From Geosiphon pyriformis (Eukaryota; Glomeromycota; Glomeromycetes; Archaeosporales; Geosiphonaceae), in the NCBI GenBank assembly GCA_016748015.1, contig JAAOMT010000607.1, positions 1-64,000 of the forward strand: a stretch of DNA of 64,000 nt. Direction: 5' to 3'. The position numbers were made by a program, and so were the translations under genes. Below the pieces are notes generated by a model. It worked only from the letters and a program-made list of their open reading frames with translations. It had not been told where the DNA came from and did no database searches. How positions within the stretch are numbered: the stretch's first letter is position 1; the number at the start of each line of letters is the position of its first letter. Below, in pieces: positions 23,270 to 35,865 of this stretch.

Positions 23270-24318
23270 TCAAACAAGCAGATATATGAATTTATATAGA
23301 CATTTCATAATTACAATTCCAAAATATGCTCTTACTAGTTGAAAATTTATAAGATGATGTTTACTAGTTCCAAGGTAAATAAAGGTATAATTCTGAGATG
23401 AATTAGTTAATGTTTCCATGCTATTTGTTGCATTTACTTTTGAATTCGCATTCGGCTCTGAATTTTTTGTTGAAAATGACATACTGGTTGGAGTACTCGT
23501 TATTAAAGTTTGTTTGGCTGGTTCTTGGTGATTTAGACCAGAAGTTGATGTCGCTTGACTTTTTCAAGGTACATAAATATAATTTTTGATTTAGTATATA
23601 ATTTTATTAGAATATTGGGACTAAATAGGTGATGCTTAGATAATATTTCAAGTTCGCTTTACTTGGTTTTCTCTAAACCTTGTAATGCCCCTTTAAATAG
23701 AAAGAATTAGAAATCAGTTTTTTATTAACTTCAATGACTTTGACTCTTTTCTATGTTAAAAATACTTACCAGATGGGTAGAGTAACAGACGTGTTATATA
23801 TCGCAGGGTAATATTGAAAACTACCACCACCATCATTTTTATTGCTATTGAAATTGGAATTCCCAATATTCCAATTTTTGCTGTTATTGTTATTGTCATT
23901 GAAACTTCTATTATTCCCATTTCCGTTGCAATTGGCATTGAAACTCCCAAAATTCAAATTTTTTTAGTTATTTTCATTGTTAATACCGATACCGAATGCT
24001 CCATTGCTATTTGAACCTGATTCAGGAGTGGAGGTAGGGTTAGGAGTTAAACTGGTGATAGCGGCGCCAATAATATCATTAGTCGACCAATCAGAAAGCT
24101 GGAACAATTTGCGATGAGAGACTACAAAAAAATTTAGGTATAAATTTCGAAATTCAAAACAATTTTCAAAGATGTAATTGAATTTCATAATATTTTCTAT
24201 TTTAATAAAAATTTACAAACCTATTAGTTTGCGCCATTACAAAAACCTTTGCCCTGTTCATGAAAATTAAGAATAAAATAATACATTGGAAAACCCCAAA
24301 AAAACGAGCATTGGTCAT
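23270..24318 (-). pseudogene. Asn/Ser/Thr-rich secreted protein gene with an in-frame stop
   Basis: The minus strand shows a likely signal peptide exon (24318 to about 24217, start MTNARFFGVFQCIILFLIF). A second exon (about 24098-23770) has ITSLTPNPTSTPESGSNSN and an Asn/Gly-rich tract, and a third starts at 23558 (phase 2, in frame) with ITSTPTSMSFSTKNSEPNAN. Exons 2 and 3 join cleanly through a GTAAGT donor. One TAA (23966-23964) interrupts exon 2 in the otherwise open Asn-rich frame. The gene is either a recent pseudogene, contains a sequencing error, or uses an unseen small intron. The 3' end is uncertain. The composition suggests a cell-wall or mucin-like surface protein. It is divergent to the type I membrane gene at 25630. 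Confidence 0.5.
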
Positions 24319-25363
24319 TTCTAAAAAAGAAATATGGTTTTTTGCTAGAAAATTAAAATTTCAATGTTTTTTTTAAAAGATTAGAAATGCGGTTATTCAA
24401 TATTTTCGTGTTAGGAAACCTGTCAAGGAATTTTACAATAAAATATAAATGGAAATCAAACAATATAAATGGAAATCAAACAATATAAATGAAAAAAAGA
24501 GAGGAAAGTGAAATTTAGCTTTAACACTATTGCAATTAATGCTGAACTGAACAAATGTTCACAATTAAAAGAAAATATTAAGTCTTGGAATGAATTCTTA
24601 AAAGTTATTTATATAGTAATTTGATAAATTAGATTGGATTTTAGAGTCATTTTTGGTTATTGCTCTTTTTTTCTTTGCAAAAGCTTTATCTTTGTTATCC
24701 ATACATAATATTTCAATGATCCTTACTTTTTTTTAGATTTGAAGCAACAAATACGGATTCATTGAACGTTTTGATTTTGATTTTGATTTTCATTTTCATT
24801 TTCAATCGTAGAATGTGAAAACAGTGTTACACACTTTCTTGCTTACATTTTAATTTTCATTTTCATTTTCAAGCTAGCTTAACCTTTAATTTGGGCGGTT
24901 TTAACCCACTTTCTTTTTTACATGAAGAGTTATAAAGATTATTTTGTAATTAAGCCTTTTGCTATCTCAATAAAAAAAGTGCTAAATAGCAATTTAAAAG
25001 GTTTTTTCTAAAATATTCATTACCCACATTAAAAGACTGCATGTATATAATAAAAAAAATTTATTAATTAATATATATGCGCAAAAAGGGATATTTCCAA
25101 AGTGATCTTCCCTCATTCAATCAGTCGCCCGAATGATGATATAGCCGAAATTCAAATTTGATCACGCCACCCTCGCTCTTTTCAGAGTGTTCATGTATAA
25201 TTAGTTGTCATACAAATTAGGTAATCAAGAAAGTGATCCTTATTCTTTCGGCGATTTCATAATTTGAACTTGACAAAGTTTAAGTCCTCAAAGTGACAGA
25301 AACAAAGGTTTCCCTTTTTTACCAAATTAATATTTAAGTGAAATAAAGCCATTTTGGGCGTAA
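24319..25363. other. Intergenic stretch with short tandem motifs
   Basis: Roughly 19-bp units (aaatggaaatcaaacaatat) are repeated two to three times at 24446-24500. Runs of TTTTGA/TTTTCA hexamers occur at 24770-24806 and 24850-24870. No gene is seen. It is the shared upstream region of two divergent surface-protein genes. Confidence 0.6.
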
Positions 25364-25470
25364 ATTATCAGGCTTTGTGCTTCCTGACCAGTGAAAACAC
25401 AATTTTGTTAAATAAATATCATGCTTTGTACTTCACGTATAATGAAAAACACACTTTTTCTTAAATATGT
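25364..25470. repeat. Degenerate tandem duplication of about 54 bp
   Basis: Two adjacent units share the order TCAGGCTTTGTGCTTC / TCATGCTTTGTACTTC, then GAAAACACA, then TTAAATA. They lie about 160-265 bp upstream of the ATG at 25630 and may be promoter elements. Confidence 0.5.
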
Positions 25471-25629
25471 TCCACATTGGGTTTCCACTTTTTCTTAACG
25501 TTTCAGGCTGGACCGAAGCATATATTGATTTTATTTCCTTCTCAATCATACATTGTGTTTCTGGATTTACAGAGCTTTACTTTTTTTATATTTTTGGAGA
25601 GATTCAAAGCTTGAGGCGAAAACATTAAA

Positions 25630-26257
25630 ATGTTAAAATCATACTTTCTGAGAATGGTATGGATTTTGGCTTGTTTTTTTTCTTTGGGTAAGTTTTGCCC
25701 CATTAATTCTATGGTTTTTTAGTCGATAGATAAGAGAATGTACGATATTCTAAAACATTGAAAACTCTATAGATCAAAAAGTTTTAGGACAAAACTCAGA
25801 AATTGAAGGATCTCAAGGGTTTGATTTTGCCAAAACCCAAATACCAAATCCAATAGGCGTAATTACACCTACTTCATCTATTCCGTCAATAACAGAACCA
25901 AGAAATGTTATTTCTTCTACGAAATCAAAGATGCCTTTATCAAAATCTACTACAAAACCAATAACCTCTATAAAAATAACTTCGTCCCCATCGTCCGATT
26001 CAACATCTAATCACACAAAAACATCACCCACAGATTCAAAACAAAATAGCTTAAACACATCAAAAGAAACAATGACAGAAGCTCCAAAACAGAATAGCGA
26101 AATCCCGGGAAGAAAAATAAATCTACCGAATATTGGACCTATTGTTGTAGCTTCTAGTGTTGGTCTCTTGGTTTTGATTGTTCTGACCGCAACTTTATTT
26201 ATGACGAAACGAAATCCTCAAATAATCGAAGAAGTTTCAGGTGATAGTAAAGCATGA
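25630..26257 (+). CDS. Ser/Thr-rich single-pass membrane protein (mucin-like)
   Basis: Two exons (25630-25687, 25773-26257) join in frame through a GTAAGT donor to give 180 residues. Residues 1 to about 20 form a hydrophobic signal peptide whose last codon spans the intron. Residues 45-140 are rich in Ser, Thr, Pro and Lys (for example ITSSPSSDSTSNHTKTSPTD) and would be heavily O-glycosylated. Residues 143-163 (PIVVASSVGLLVLIVLTATLF region) form one transmembrane helix, followed by a 17-residue tail starting MTKRNP. The layout resembles fungal wall-stress sensors or mucin-like signalling receptors in outline only; I see no WSC or other named domain. The first 73 residues are missed if the internal Met at 25931 is taken as start. 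Confidence 0.7.
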
Positions 26258-26536
26258 AAAATAAACATTTGATATAGGAAATAGTAGAATTTTCAATGAA
26301 TAAATTCTTAATTTGTAGAAATGATAATTTTTATTTTTCATCGTGAATTCTAATAAGCGAATTTATTCCAATTTCATTAATAAAAACTTGCACTCGCATT
26401 GAAACATGATTAAATTTTATCAATTGAAAATACACAACAATTATCTGGTCAAATTTCTTCAAATTTTTCAATTAAAATACACAGAAATAAATGCTTATTC
26501 ACTGTAATTCTTGGGAATTAACCTCATTACTTTGGT

Positions 26537-29500
26537 TCAACTTTGTGCATCTACAAAGATCTGATTGCCTTCATCTTCGTCCTCGCTGATCTTGGCGTTG
26601 TGTTTTTGTTCCACAGTCACTGTTTCAACGACCATATTATCAAGGTCAATTTCAGTGGGGTCAATTTCGTTACCGAATTCATCAACATAAACCGTTTCAT
26701 TGACGATGATTTCTTCAGTTATAATTTTAGGATTCACCGTCGACTCACGTTTTGTCGAGGCACCTACTACGGTTGAAGCATTGGTAAAAGTGCTGTCGCG
26801 ACGAGGATCATTGTAAACAAAGCTCCCCAGATTCAGAGAAGAAAATTCGTTCTTAGAATTTAAGGAATCAGCTTTTGTTGAGGTTTGAGATGCGTGAGTC
26901 ATTGTGCTATCCCTTCTTTCCATCTCTTTATTAACAATTGGAACCATATGTAGTGGTAAAATTGGAGAAAAACGATCTGAAGTGAAGTTGTCAAATTCTT
27001 TTCCAACTGGTTTGGCATATTTTGCAGCCCCTTGAGCATCCAAAACATCATGGTCACCCGAAATTACTTGAGCAAAATTTGAATGTGTAGATTTTATAGA
27101 AATCACATCACCATCTCGAATATCCGGCTGACCCAAATTAAACCGAGAGAAACTTTCATTGTTTTCTTGTTCAGGAGACATTAAAAATTGTTCAACGTTG
27201 GCGGCGATCCGGGCATTTTCGATTAAAGAAAAATTTGTGGTTTGACGATCATCGGAGTCAGTAGGAGTGATTGAGACTTTTGGATTCAAAGACATGTCAT
27301 TATCATTATCCTTGAAAGCTGAGGAAATAGAATCAGGTGAAGAATTTCCTATGAAAACTTGGTTAGGTAAATCTTGGTGGCTTTTAAGAGCACTATTTCC
27401 ATTGTTTGAAAGCGAGATTTTATTTGAACCAATTGAATTAACAGTGGACAAAATTTGTTCATCGGAATGAGAAGGTCGAGATAAACTATCTACAGAGGAA
27501 TTAAGAGATTTAGTCTGAGTTTTTAGGGTGTCTTGCGGCATCTTTTGAGTTGATTCAACAACATTTTTATCAACCAAAAAAGCAGATCCAGCCAGAATAG
27601 CTCCAACATTTTTTGTAGTAATTTCAGACGGGCTAATTGTAGCTGGCAAAGGTTTTCGCATTGGACGCTCAAATTGAGTAGGTTTCGAGTTATTGCTTGA
27701 ATTCAGGTCGTTGTTTGGAGACATTAATGGTTCACTCTTCTCCAAAGCTGCTAGAGAAGGTGCCGTGTCAGAAGACTCGGGAATTTTCTCGGACGATTCA
27801 TCGCGAGTTGGAGGTTTCGAATTTCTCTTTCCTCCTAATCCTATTGCAGAAATGGCCGCCATGGCTCCTCCTGCAGCAGCAAGGCCAATTTTTTTACCTA
27901 TTCCAATTGATGGTGTCGATGATGGGAGAGCATTAGAAGAGCGTGTATTAGAATGAGGTAATCCTAGGGTTGGCGATATTGGTTCAGTCTTAGATTTTTT
28001 GAGTTTCTCATAAGCCGAATTTGGTGATTTCACATCTGCATCCATAATACCCCCAGCTGCAAATTCATTCGGTGGTAGGGCGCCCATTGTTTCAGTAGGT
28101 TTGGAATAAATTGTTGGCTGCTGATTTCCTTGTACTTCATGAGTCCCATCTGATGAGATCGGCACGGCTACATGAGAAGGTAGGGTTTTTGCTCGCTCAC
28201 CCTGGGATTTTTTCGCATTTGGCAGAAATAATGCTCCGGGTGTCGACTGCCCAGAAGAAGATGGACTTGAATTCGGTGCACCATTCTCACTACCCAGCAA
28301 TAATTGAGAATCTTCCGCCCTTTCTTTGGAATTTTTGATGTAATCAGGATTGACGAGATAGAGTTTCATAAAGTTCTCAAGATTATTGATTCGTTCAATT
28401 ATGCCTGCTCTGCCATCACTTTTTTCTAATAATGGGACTCCTTTATGGAATTGACCTTTCAATCGCTTCTTGGTTTGTCGTTTGCAACAGCACAGTTGAC
28501 AGCATCCCCAAGGACAAAGGGGTCTCTTGCCTTAAAATATTTAATATTAGCTTAAATCATGAAACATAAATAGATACGCTATCAGTGAGGTTTGAACATA
28601 CCAAAACAACACCACATTATACCAATAAGTAGAGCTAAAAAGGCTGCGATTAAACCAATGGTTTGTAAAAGCTAAATTTAGATGAAGAAAAAATTTAGAG
28701 ATATACCATTTTAATCAAAATAAAACGTTTTCTGCTTTAAATAGGAAATTTTGAGCTGCGCTACTTACGTCGTTCATTCTGTCAATTTTAAGCCGAATAA
28801 AATAAACATGAAATGAAAATCAATTAAAAACGAAAAGTTGAAATAATTTATTGAAAAACCACCCACCGAGTTTCTCGATTTATTTCTACCACCCAATCAT
28901 ATGTTCCCACAAATAAGCCTGCATAAAGACCGCCAACAATGTTAACTGGGGGTTCCATATAAGCGGTGTTTGTAACTTCTACATGTAGCGATCAAACAAT
29001 TAATTACTTGAAGGACCCGAAAAATTTTATCTACTTTAAATATTATGAACTTACCATGCTTAGTAGTAATATATGTAATTTCGAAAGGAATTGTTGGAAT
29101 TCCAATATAACTGACCCATTTTGGATTGATTCGTCTTGAAATGTGTCGAGACACAAACATGAAGTTTTCCTTTTGATAAAAAAAGATTCTCTTGATATCA
29201 AATTCATTTTCATCATGACGGAACTGAAATTTTTTTAAAGATAAACCTTACAGCGAAAGGTCCAATTATTTGCTTATTCGCTGAATCGAGGCTTCCATAG
29301 AAATTTGGGTCTAATTTTTTAATTGTTTTACTCGTCTTATCTGGTAAAGTACGTGGATCGAATTCTAGATTGGTGCATTGAAATGTCAATTGTGAATAAT
29401 TGTGCCATTGTCACTTTTCGTAGTTAACTCAAAAAGAATATTTTAAAGCATACCTGTGTCAACGGCACTTACAAACATTCCTAAATCATTGTTCGCGTTA

Positions 29501-30136
29501 TACTCTGTATCATCTATAAGAATGCTCAACTGAACTCCATAAAGTTTTTCATCAAAAATGTAACTCAAAGGCTTTACATCCGGTGTTGAAAAATTGTATG
29601 TTATCATATCAGCATTGTATTTTCCAGTTTTGCCTTTTTCTTTTGGCTGTCGCAAATAGGATGTGCATTGATTGGTGGTTGAAGAAGCATCACGACCGTC
29701 TGTGAAATTGATGATAGAAACCAATGAAGTATAATTAAATTATAATGAATCAAAAACTGAATAATTTCGAGTTTGTTGAAACATACCCAGATACTTGTAT
29801 TGACAAGAAACATTAAACCGATAATTAAATTCTATATGTAAATCTAAAAAATGATCCAATTTGTATGAGTAATTGCCTTTTGTTATCAAAAACATTTTAC
29901 CATCACAATAATTGCAGGTATTAAGAATATTTACTTGGCATCGGTATTTCTTTTTTTAATAAACGCTGAACTTTAACGACCGGTTGCTCGCTCACCACAA
30001 TCCATATCTCAGAGAGGACATAGAGCACGGTAACAATAGCCAATAGTATCAATATACACGTCTGTGCTCTTTTCAACGATTTTGGGTCTTCACTTTTTCG
30101 TTTCAATTTTTCGCTTAAGGTTTCTTTGCGTTCCAT
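26537..30136 (-). CDS. Two-pass membrane protein, 990 residues, 9 exons, unknown function
   Basis: Exons 30136-29935, 29843-29787, 29699-29454, 29364-29252, 29223-29055, 28978-28867, 28778-28769, 28671-28602 and 28530-26537 join in one open frame with GT-AG introns throughout. The basic N-terminus (1-25) is followed by a transmembrane helix (about 26-48). An ectodomain of about 255 residues contains two cysteines close to its N-terminal part (SCQYKY and NQCTSY). A second helix (about 304-326) ends in the juxtamembrane segment PLCPWGCCQLCCCKRQTKKR, a likely palmitoylation patch. The 664-residue tail is Ser/Asn/Pro-rich and probably disordered, with a Gly/Ala hydrophobic stretch at about 535-560 and an acidic C-terminus. 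With both ends cytosolic it could be a surface receptor or scaffold; that is inference. I do not recognise a named domain. The start is ATG 30136; an in-frame TTG lies upstream. Confidence 0.8.
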
Positions 30137-32318
30137 TTCAATTGAATTTTTTTTACTCAAAATTTAAAAGACATATATTCACGGGAATAAATCTTTGCCG
30201 AAGACCGCGTTAAAATTTTAGACGTTCAACCCTTGTAATCAAATTTAATTTGATCAGACTGGCAAGACATGAAAGATGCAAGAGAGAAAGAAAGGGTTGT
30301 GGCAGAAATCTTTGAATAGTTTGAACCTTTTCTACTCTCATCTCAATGGCAGGGAGCTTCTTGCATCTCTGACCCATGTCGTGTAGCTGTTACTTTTAGT
30401 TGGGTCAGTTGCAACAAGTGCAGGTTGTTGATCTTTGCTCTGAATGATTGAATGATTCTCACTGAAGACATTTTAATATGTTAAGTCAAGGAAGCGAAGG
30501 TTAATCGGTACGACATGGTCTTGTTGGCATTTGTTACAGTTCTCTTTTCACAACTTGATAATGCAGATTTGCCTTATCCTAAACAATTGGTACTCAGATG
30601 ACAAATCTTGTAACGTGACCTCTCTTGTTTCTGTGATGTATAAATTTTCAGTAAACCAGCCTTTGCATAAATTTCTTGGATGAAAAAGCATTAGTCCCGT
30701 ATCCCTTGAAAGATATTGTATTAAATGTACGCAGTTCGGGAAAAAGTGAAGAAGGGAAAAAAGTATTCATGAGACTTTAATGATGAAATTTCACAGAATA
30801 ATGGAGAATTTCGATTGTTTCGGCCGAGGTCATTATGCTAAAATTCTTTTTAGGAAGTTTGAACAAAAATCAAATCTTTTGTTTTATTATTTTGTATGTA
30901 AAAGACAAACAAAAAGGGACTTTTGATTATTTTTTATAAAAAAAAATTTCACCATGTGGTCAATTGCTTTGTAGGATATTATTTGGGATACATATTATGA
31001 TTAAATATAATTTATGGTTGAAAAAAACATTTAATAATCCATGATATTGTTTAAAATGAAACGACAAGATATCTAAATAATGATAAATATATCTTTTAGA
31101 ACTGTTGGTCAAATGAAAACAATATATTTCTAACAATAACTTTATTCCAAAACGGGTATTCATTATACTTAATTTCCATTAAGATGTGAAACCCATTGTG
31201 CTATCAATATTTAAGTTTTATACTGTGAAAATATTTACCTTTGATATTGAAGTTTCACACACAGAAAATTTTTAAATTTTCTGCACATTGACTTGATAAT
31301 TGATTTAAAATTTTCATTTGGGAATAAGAATTCTTGCTGCTATTATTTAATACAATAGGAAACGAACCGAGGAAGAAAATTTCATTTCAATGAATCATGG
31401 GCAGTATCGGTACCAATACCTTGGTCATAATTTTTTTTTAATAATACCCCTGTTGGGCTTCTTGTGTATTAGGCCTTTAATTCTTAGCTTCTTGTATTGT
31501 TATAGATGTATTTCTAAAAATGAAGAATTTGTAAAATTGATTAAAGAAAATTATAGATTTTAAAATTAAATTTCATTAGTTTTTTTTTTGAAATTTTTAT
31601 TTTTGTAAAAATTCAATTAATTTTCCGAACTTTTATGTTTGTAAAAGAAAAAAATAATCCTTCCCAGAATATAATTTGAAAACAATTTCTTATGATTATT
31701 TTTTCTTTTCACATAGATTGGAAGTATTGACGATCGTTAAATACTTGTCATGTGATAAGCCTTCATCACAATTTAAAACAAGCAAATAGATGAAAATTTA
31801 TTTTTTTCGAAGATAAACTCTTCTAAAAACTCATAACTCTCTTCCTGTAGTATAATATAATTCTGGATCAATTCAAATTTTTAACCCTCGGAGTTTCTCT
31901 AAATTTATACACAACTACAGTTGGAAAAAAAATTATTGAGTGAAGGGTACAGAAAGAATGGTCTAGTAGAAGGAAACGCTGATAAGATTAGTGCAAAACA
32001 GTGTATGGGTTGGCGAATGAAATGGTTTGGTAGTCTATTTCAAAAATTAAAGTAGAGAGATTTTTTGGATCAATTAAATTAAACGATACTAACTATTTTA
32101 TCAATGTACGAGATTTGAATGCGGGATTCGTGATTGAAAATTCTATAGGTGTATGTATATTTTCGGGGTGTTAATGGTATTGGAGGATTGTAACTTTGTT
32201 CTATCGACGATAACAACGGACTCTGTCCAGCCGAGTTTGATATTTTTCCAGCAGTCTCAATGTTGTGATACTGATGCTTCCAACTTAAAATTATACACTT
32301 GTTGCATTTTTTTCTTAT
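30137..32318. other. Intergenic stretch
   Basis: The first 500 bases upstream of the two-pass membrane gene are less AT-rich than the average and probably hold its promoter; they contain AG/GA-rich tracts (near 30280). The rest shows no gene. 32150-32318 is probably the 3' UTR of the convergent-side gene at 32319. Confidence 0.45.
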
Positions 32319-33062
32319 TTATGGGAAAGTCAAGAGCTGATGTTTAAGGGCTTCATCGAATTTATCGCAAGATTTTCCGTTACAGAAACTCGATTTGAAA
32401 GCTTTTGGAAAAATTCCCATTTTAGTCTTGATATTTTTTGAAATTCTGAGCGATAATTTGGTGATTTGATTCGTGGTCAGGCCACTTTTTGATAATTTGG
32501 TATGTACAGTTGAGAATAAGGTTGTTTCATAGTCAGAAATACCATTTTCAAGAGCACTATTGATTGTTTTAACATTTCTTTTCTTGATTAATCCAAAGAA
32601 ATGACATATTGAAGGAGGATTTCCACAAATGAAATTCATCTTTTCACAATCTTTTTCGGTCCATGAAACACCTATTGGTGGTTGTTTGACGCGTTTATGG
32701 CAATCACCCATGAAAGGTGGGCTTTGATGAAATATCGAATCGTATACCAATGTAGATAAACTATTATCGAATTCAGATTCTATTCTCTTTATATGTGATT
32801 TAACAGATTCCATGATCTCCGTTTTCACACTTGCTGCAACTTTAGTTGGAAGATATGAACGAAGATTGACTCCAGATAAAACTGATGACGTCACATTATT
32901 GGAAAGTGCTACCCAAATGGGTTTATCAACTTTTCTATATCTTTCGGCGAACGCATCACTAATCGATTGGCGACAATTTTTTTCACAGGCTTCTATAGTC
33001 TTTGCAGACAAGAGAAATAGTAAAGTGGACCCTGCAAAGAAAATAATTTTAAAAAATTTCAT
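32319..33062 (-). CDS. Secreted protein with eight to nine cysteines, unknown family
   Basis: A single open exon encodes 247 residues from ATG 33062. Residues 1-25 (MKFFKIIFFAGSTLLFLLSA) are a clear signal peptide. The mature protein carries Cys residues in the patterns CEKNC near the start, GDCHKR, KDCEKMNFIC, SICHFF and SFCNGKSCDKF near the end, probably disulfide-bonded. There is no transmembrane segment after the signal. It may be an extracellular structural or effector-type protein; I see no catalytic motif. Codon use and length argue that it is real. Confidence 0.75.
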   Translation of the reverse strand: MKFFKIIFFAGSTLLFLLSAKTIEACEKNCRQSISDAFAERYRKVDKPIWVALSNNVTSSVLSGVNLRSYLPTKVAASVKTEIMESVKSHIKRIESEFDNSLSTLVYDSIFHQSPPFMGDCHKRVKQPPIGVSWTEKDCEKMNFICGNPPSICHFFGLIKKRNVKTINSALENGISDYETTLFSTVHTKLSKSGLTTNQITKLSLRISKNIKTKMGIFPKAFKSSFCNGKSCDKFDEALKHQLLTFP

Positions 33063-35865
33063 GATGTTGAAATTTTTACAGTGAGAGGTTTTTATTTGAA
33101 AATAAGTGCTGTCGTGGTTCCCCTGTGTGTGTCTCGATTAAAATCTTTTGGAGTGTTGATTCGATTCTCGAGCTCGAGTTGAAAATGAAAGTTTGTGAGA
33201 TATGGAGGAATTAGGTGAAAATAGGCTAGGTAAGATGATTTGGGCTCTTAAAATTAGAAATTTAAACTTGAAATTTTGTAAAAATCAAGTTTTTGCCAGC
33301 AAAAAAATTTTTTAAACTAATAAAAAACTACAGCCAGCTGTGTGGGTATGATGTGGTCGGGTTTGAAAGAAGTAATAGTAATGGTATGATGGGTTTATAT
33401 GAGTACACCTTCAAAGGTGAGGAGGGAAAGACGTGATTAAATGAATGAGAGGGATTTTTTGGGCTGAGAGCCTTAATAGAGAAGGAAATTAAGGAAGAGG
33501 ATAACCACGACAGTGGGCGAAAAGGACGGAAAAATGTTGTGAGTGAAGGAGTGGGTGTTAAAAAGCACATTTAGAATCAATCAATAGCTTATATCTTGGA
33601 TTGTTGCACATCGCATTCGATGCATTAGCTGTACAAAAATTAGGCTTAAAAATTTATTATACATTTAATTTGATTTATATTGGGCTAAAATCATGCGTTT
33701 AGTTAAAGGTCTACCACCAATATCAATGTCATTTCAGATAGATTAAATGTTGAACGCCTATCTTTAATTTTCCATGGGTGGACTAACATGCATTTGTCCA
33801 AAAAGGTTTAAACTTTTTGGCGAATCTTTTTTCTTTTTTCGTAATTTGGTCCAACTAACAGTTGTACATGCGAATTGGCAATTTACTTTGTGTTCCAGTA
33901 CCTTGATATTTGAATGACATAGTAGATGAGGTGGCAAATTACGTTAATTAAAATGGATAATGTTTATTAATTTTATGAACTCTGCTTTGAAAAGCAAAAA
34001 ATTTAAGGTTTGTACCATTTGATCGAGAATATGACTTACAGAGATGTTTTAATTATCAGACTTATTACCTAAAGACCCGAGTGTTAGTGTTACCTTTTAA
34101 ATTTGATGAGTTTGATCACAATCAACTTCGGCGAATAATTAATAGAAAGTTAATTTCAGGGAAAATCAAAAATTTCTATCAATCAGATTTTTTATACTAT
34201 GAGGGGAGATTCTCCTTTTTAAAAGGGTCTAATATGTTAATTTTATCAGCCTCCAAACATTCTCAATCAGATTTCATTCGACATTAATGGCCATGGGAGA
34301 ACATTCACATCATTTTTAAGATTTTCCTGAAAGCAAATCAATACAAAGTAGAAAAACAGCCACACACACACATTTGATCTGAATATTTTTCATATCAATT
34401 TTTTTTTAGCAAGCTTTAAAATCTTGTTATTTTCTCTTTTAGTTATGATTTAAATCTTGGTTGATTATTATTTAAAAGTTTTTTTTTCTCTTCATCATTG
34501 AATCTAATAAAGTATTGTGAGTTTTATTACAATAAACATAATTTGCTGTAGCTAAAAGTTCTAGCTTTGAACCTCTGTAATTTGTATGTAAGAAAACAGT
34601 TTCCTATTACTTTTTAGTTGAAAGAAACATACTTAATATAAAGAACTTATTAATCTATAAAAAGCATACAATATCAAATTTTATTTCATTTTTTACCTTT
34701 ATAAAAAGTTAAGATGTTTAATATAATCTATGAAAAAAATTATTTGGATCTGATACTTTTTTGGGTAACTGTATGAGAATTTAAGGGTGACAAACAAAAT
34801 TCCAAGTTTCAGATAACGCTTGGGAGCATATTTTAAAGATTTGGTTTTGGGCAGGGAAACTTACGAATGATTCAAATTTTTGACAATTGATTTATTGAAA
34901 TTAAAATTTTCAAAGAAAAAATTTCAATATCTTGTTGGAAAAACATGAAGCTCAATTCACTTAATGATTATATTGTAAGATATTATGAAATTTTATTTTT
35001 TGGTTGTTGGGTTAAAGTTCAAATTTTTCGGTAAGCTACACAGCATAAATAGTCAAACTTGAGCTTTTATTAAAATTCAATAAGTGGGAAATTTGATTTG
35101 CATTTAATTTTTGATACATGTACATCAAAAATTTGAACCTGCTTTTCAGCTAATTTCTGAGGAAAAAAGTGAAGCATAAGAATGGTTAATTAAAATGAAG
35201 GAGTAAATTTCTGTTTGAATGAAATGAATATAAAGCAGCAACATGTGGAAATAAAATAAAAAATTGGTTATGATTGGGTTATATCATAAGTTTTCATATT
35301 AACTAAAAAAATTTTTGCAACGATGAAATATTAATTTGAAATTAAAGTTGGGAAGCTTCGAATTAGAATATTTATATTTGACGTTAGTATTGACCAATGA
35401 GAAAAATTTTGCATGACCCCAGTTTTTCTGAGACTTACTTAAGCTTATATCATAATCAAGAGTCGTAGGTTTAGTCGTCATACGAAACGAAAAATATTTC
35501 CTTTAACAATAAATCGAGATTTTTCCAAAAAGAATTGATTTCTTTGGATTTCAGATTAAAAAAGTATGACAGTTTTCTCTCGGACTTGGCCTTTGGTTAC
35601 AAAATATTTTTATGTACAAAATAAAATATAGGGTTTTTTGATAGTTGATTGGTTTTATATTTATTTATATTACTTTCATAATTTAGTAAGAATATATTCT
35701 TTGATCTGAGTAGCGGTTCAGAAAGATTTGTCTTTGTTTTTGCATGATCAAACAGGAAATTAATTTTTTACAGCTGCTTTAACTTTAGTGAAGCATATGA
35801 TAGTTGAAACTAATGGGTCGTACTTTTCAAAAACTTTTTTGGAGTTTTTATTAATAGCACGTGAT
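33063..35865. other. Intergenic stretch
   Basis: 33330-33560 is GA/GT-rich on the plus strand and gives a long antisense frame of low complexity, probably part of the upstream region of the secreted protein gene. A short CA run is at 34355-34370. No further gene is supported. Confidence 0.45.

Noticed and set aside
23756-23950. Alternative minus-strand frame starting MGVSMPIATEMG
   Set aside because: It would need a 49 bp intron and gives an implausible Ile/Val run; the Asn/Gly-rich frame joins the next exon in phase and is preferred.
27693-27956. Two overlapping plus-strand frames of about 80 codons
   Set aside because: They lie inside the large exon 9 of the two-pass membrane protein on the opposite strand and have no independent support.
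33328-33570. 80-codon minus-strand frame rich in Ser, Pro and Leu
   Set aside because: It is low complexity, caused by a GA-rich tract on the other strand; no start context or conservation is seen.
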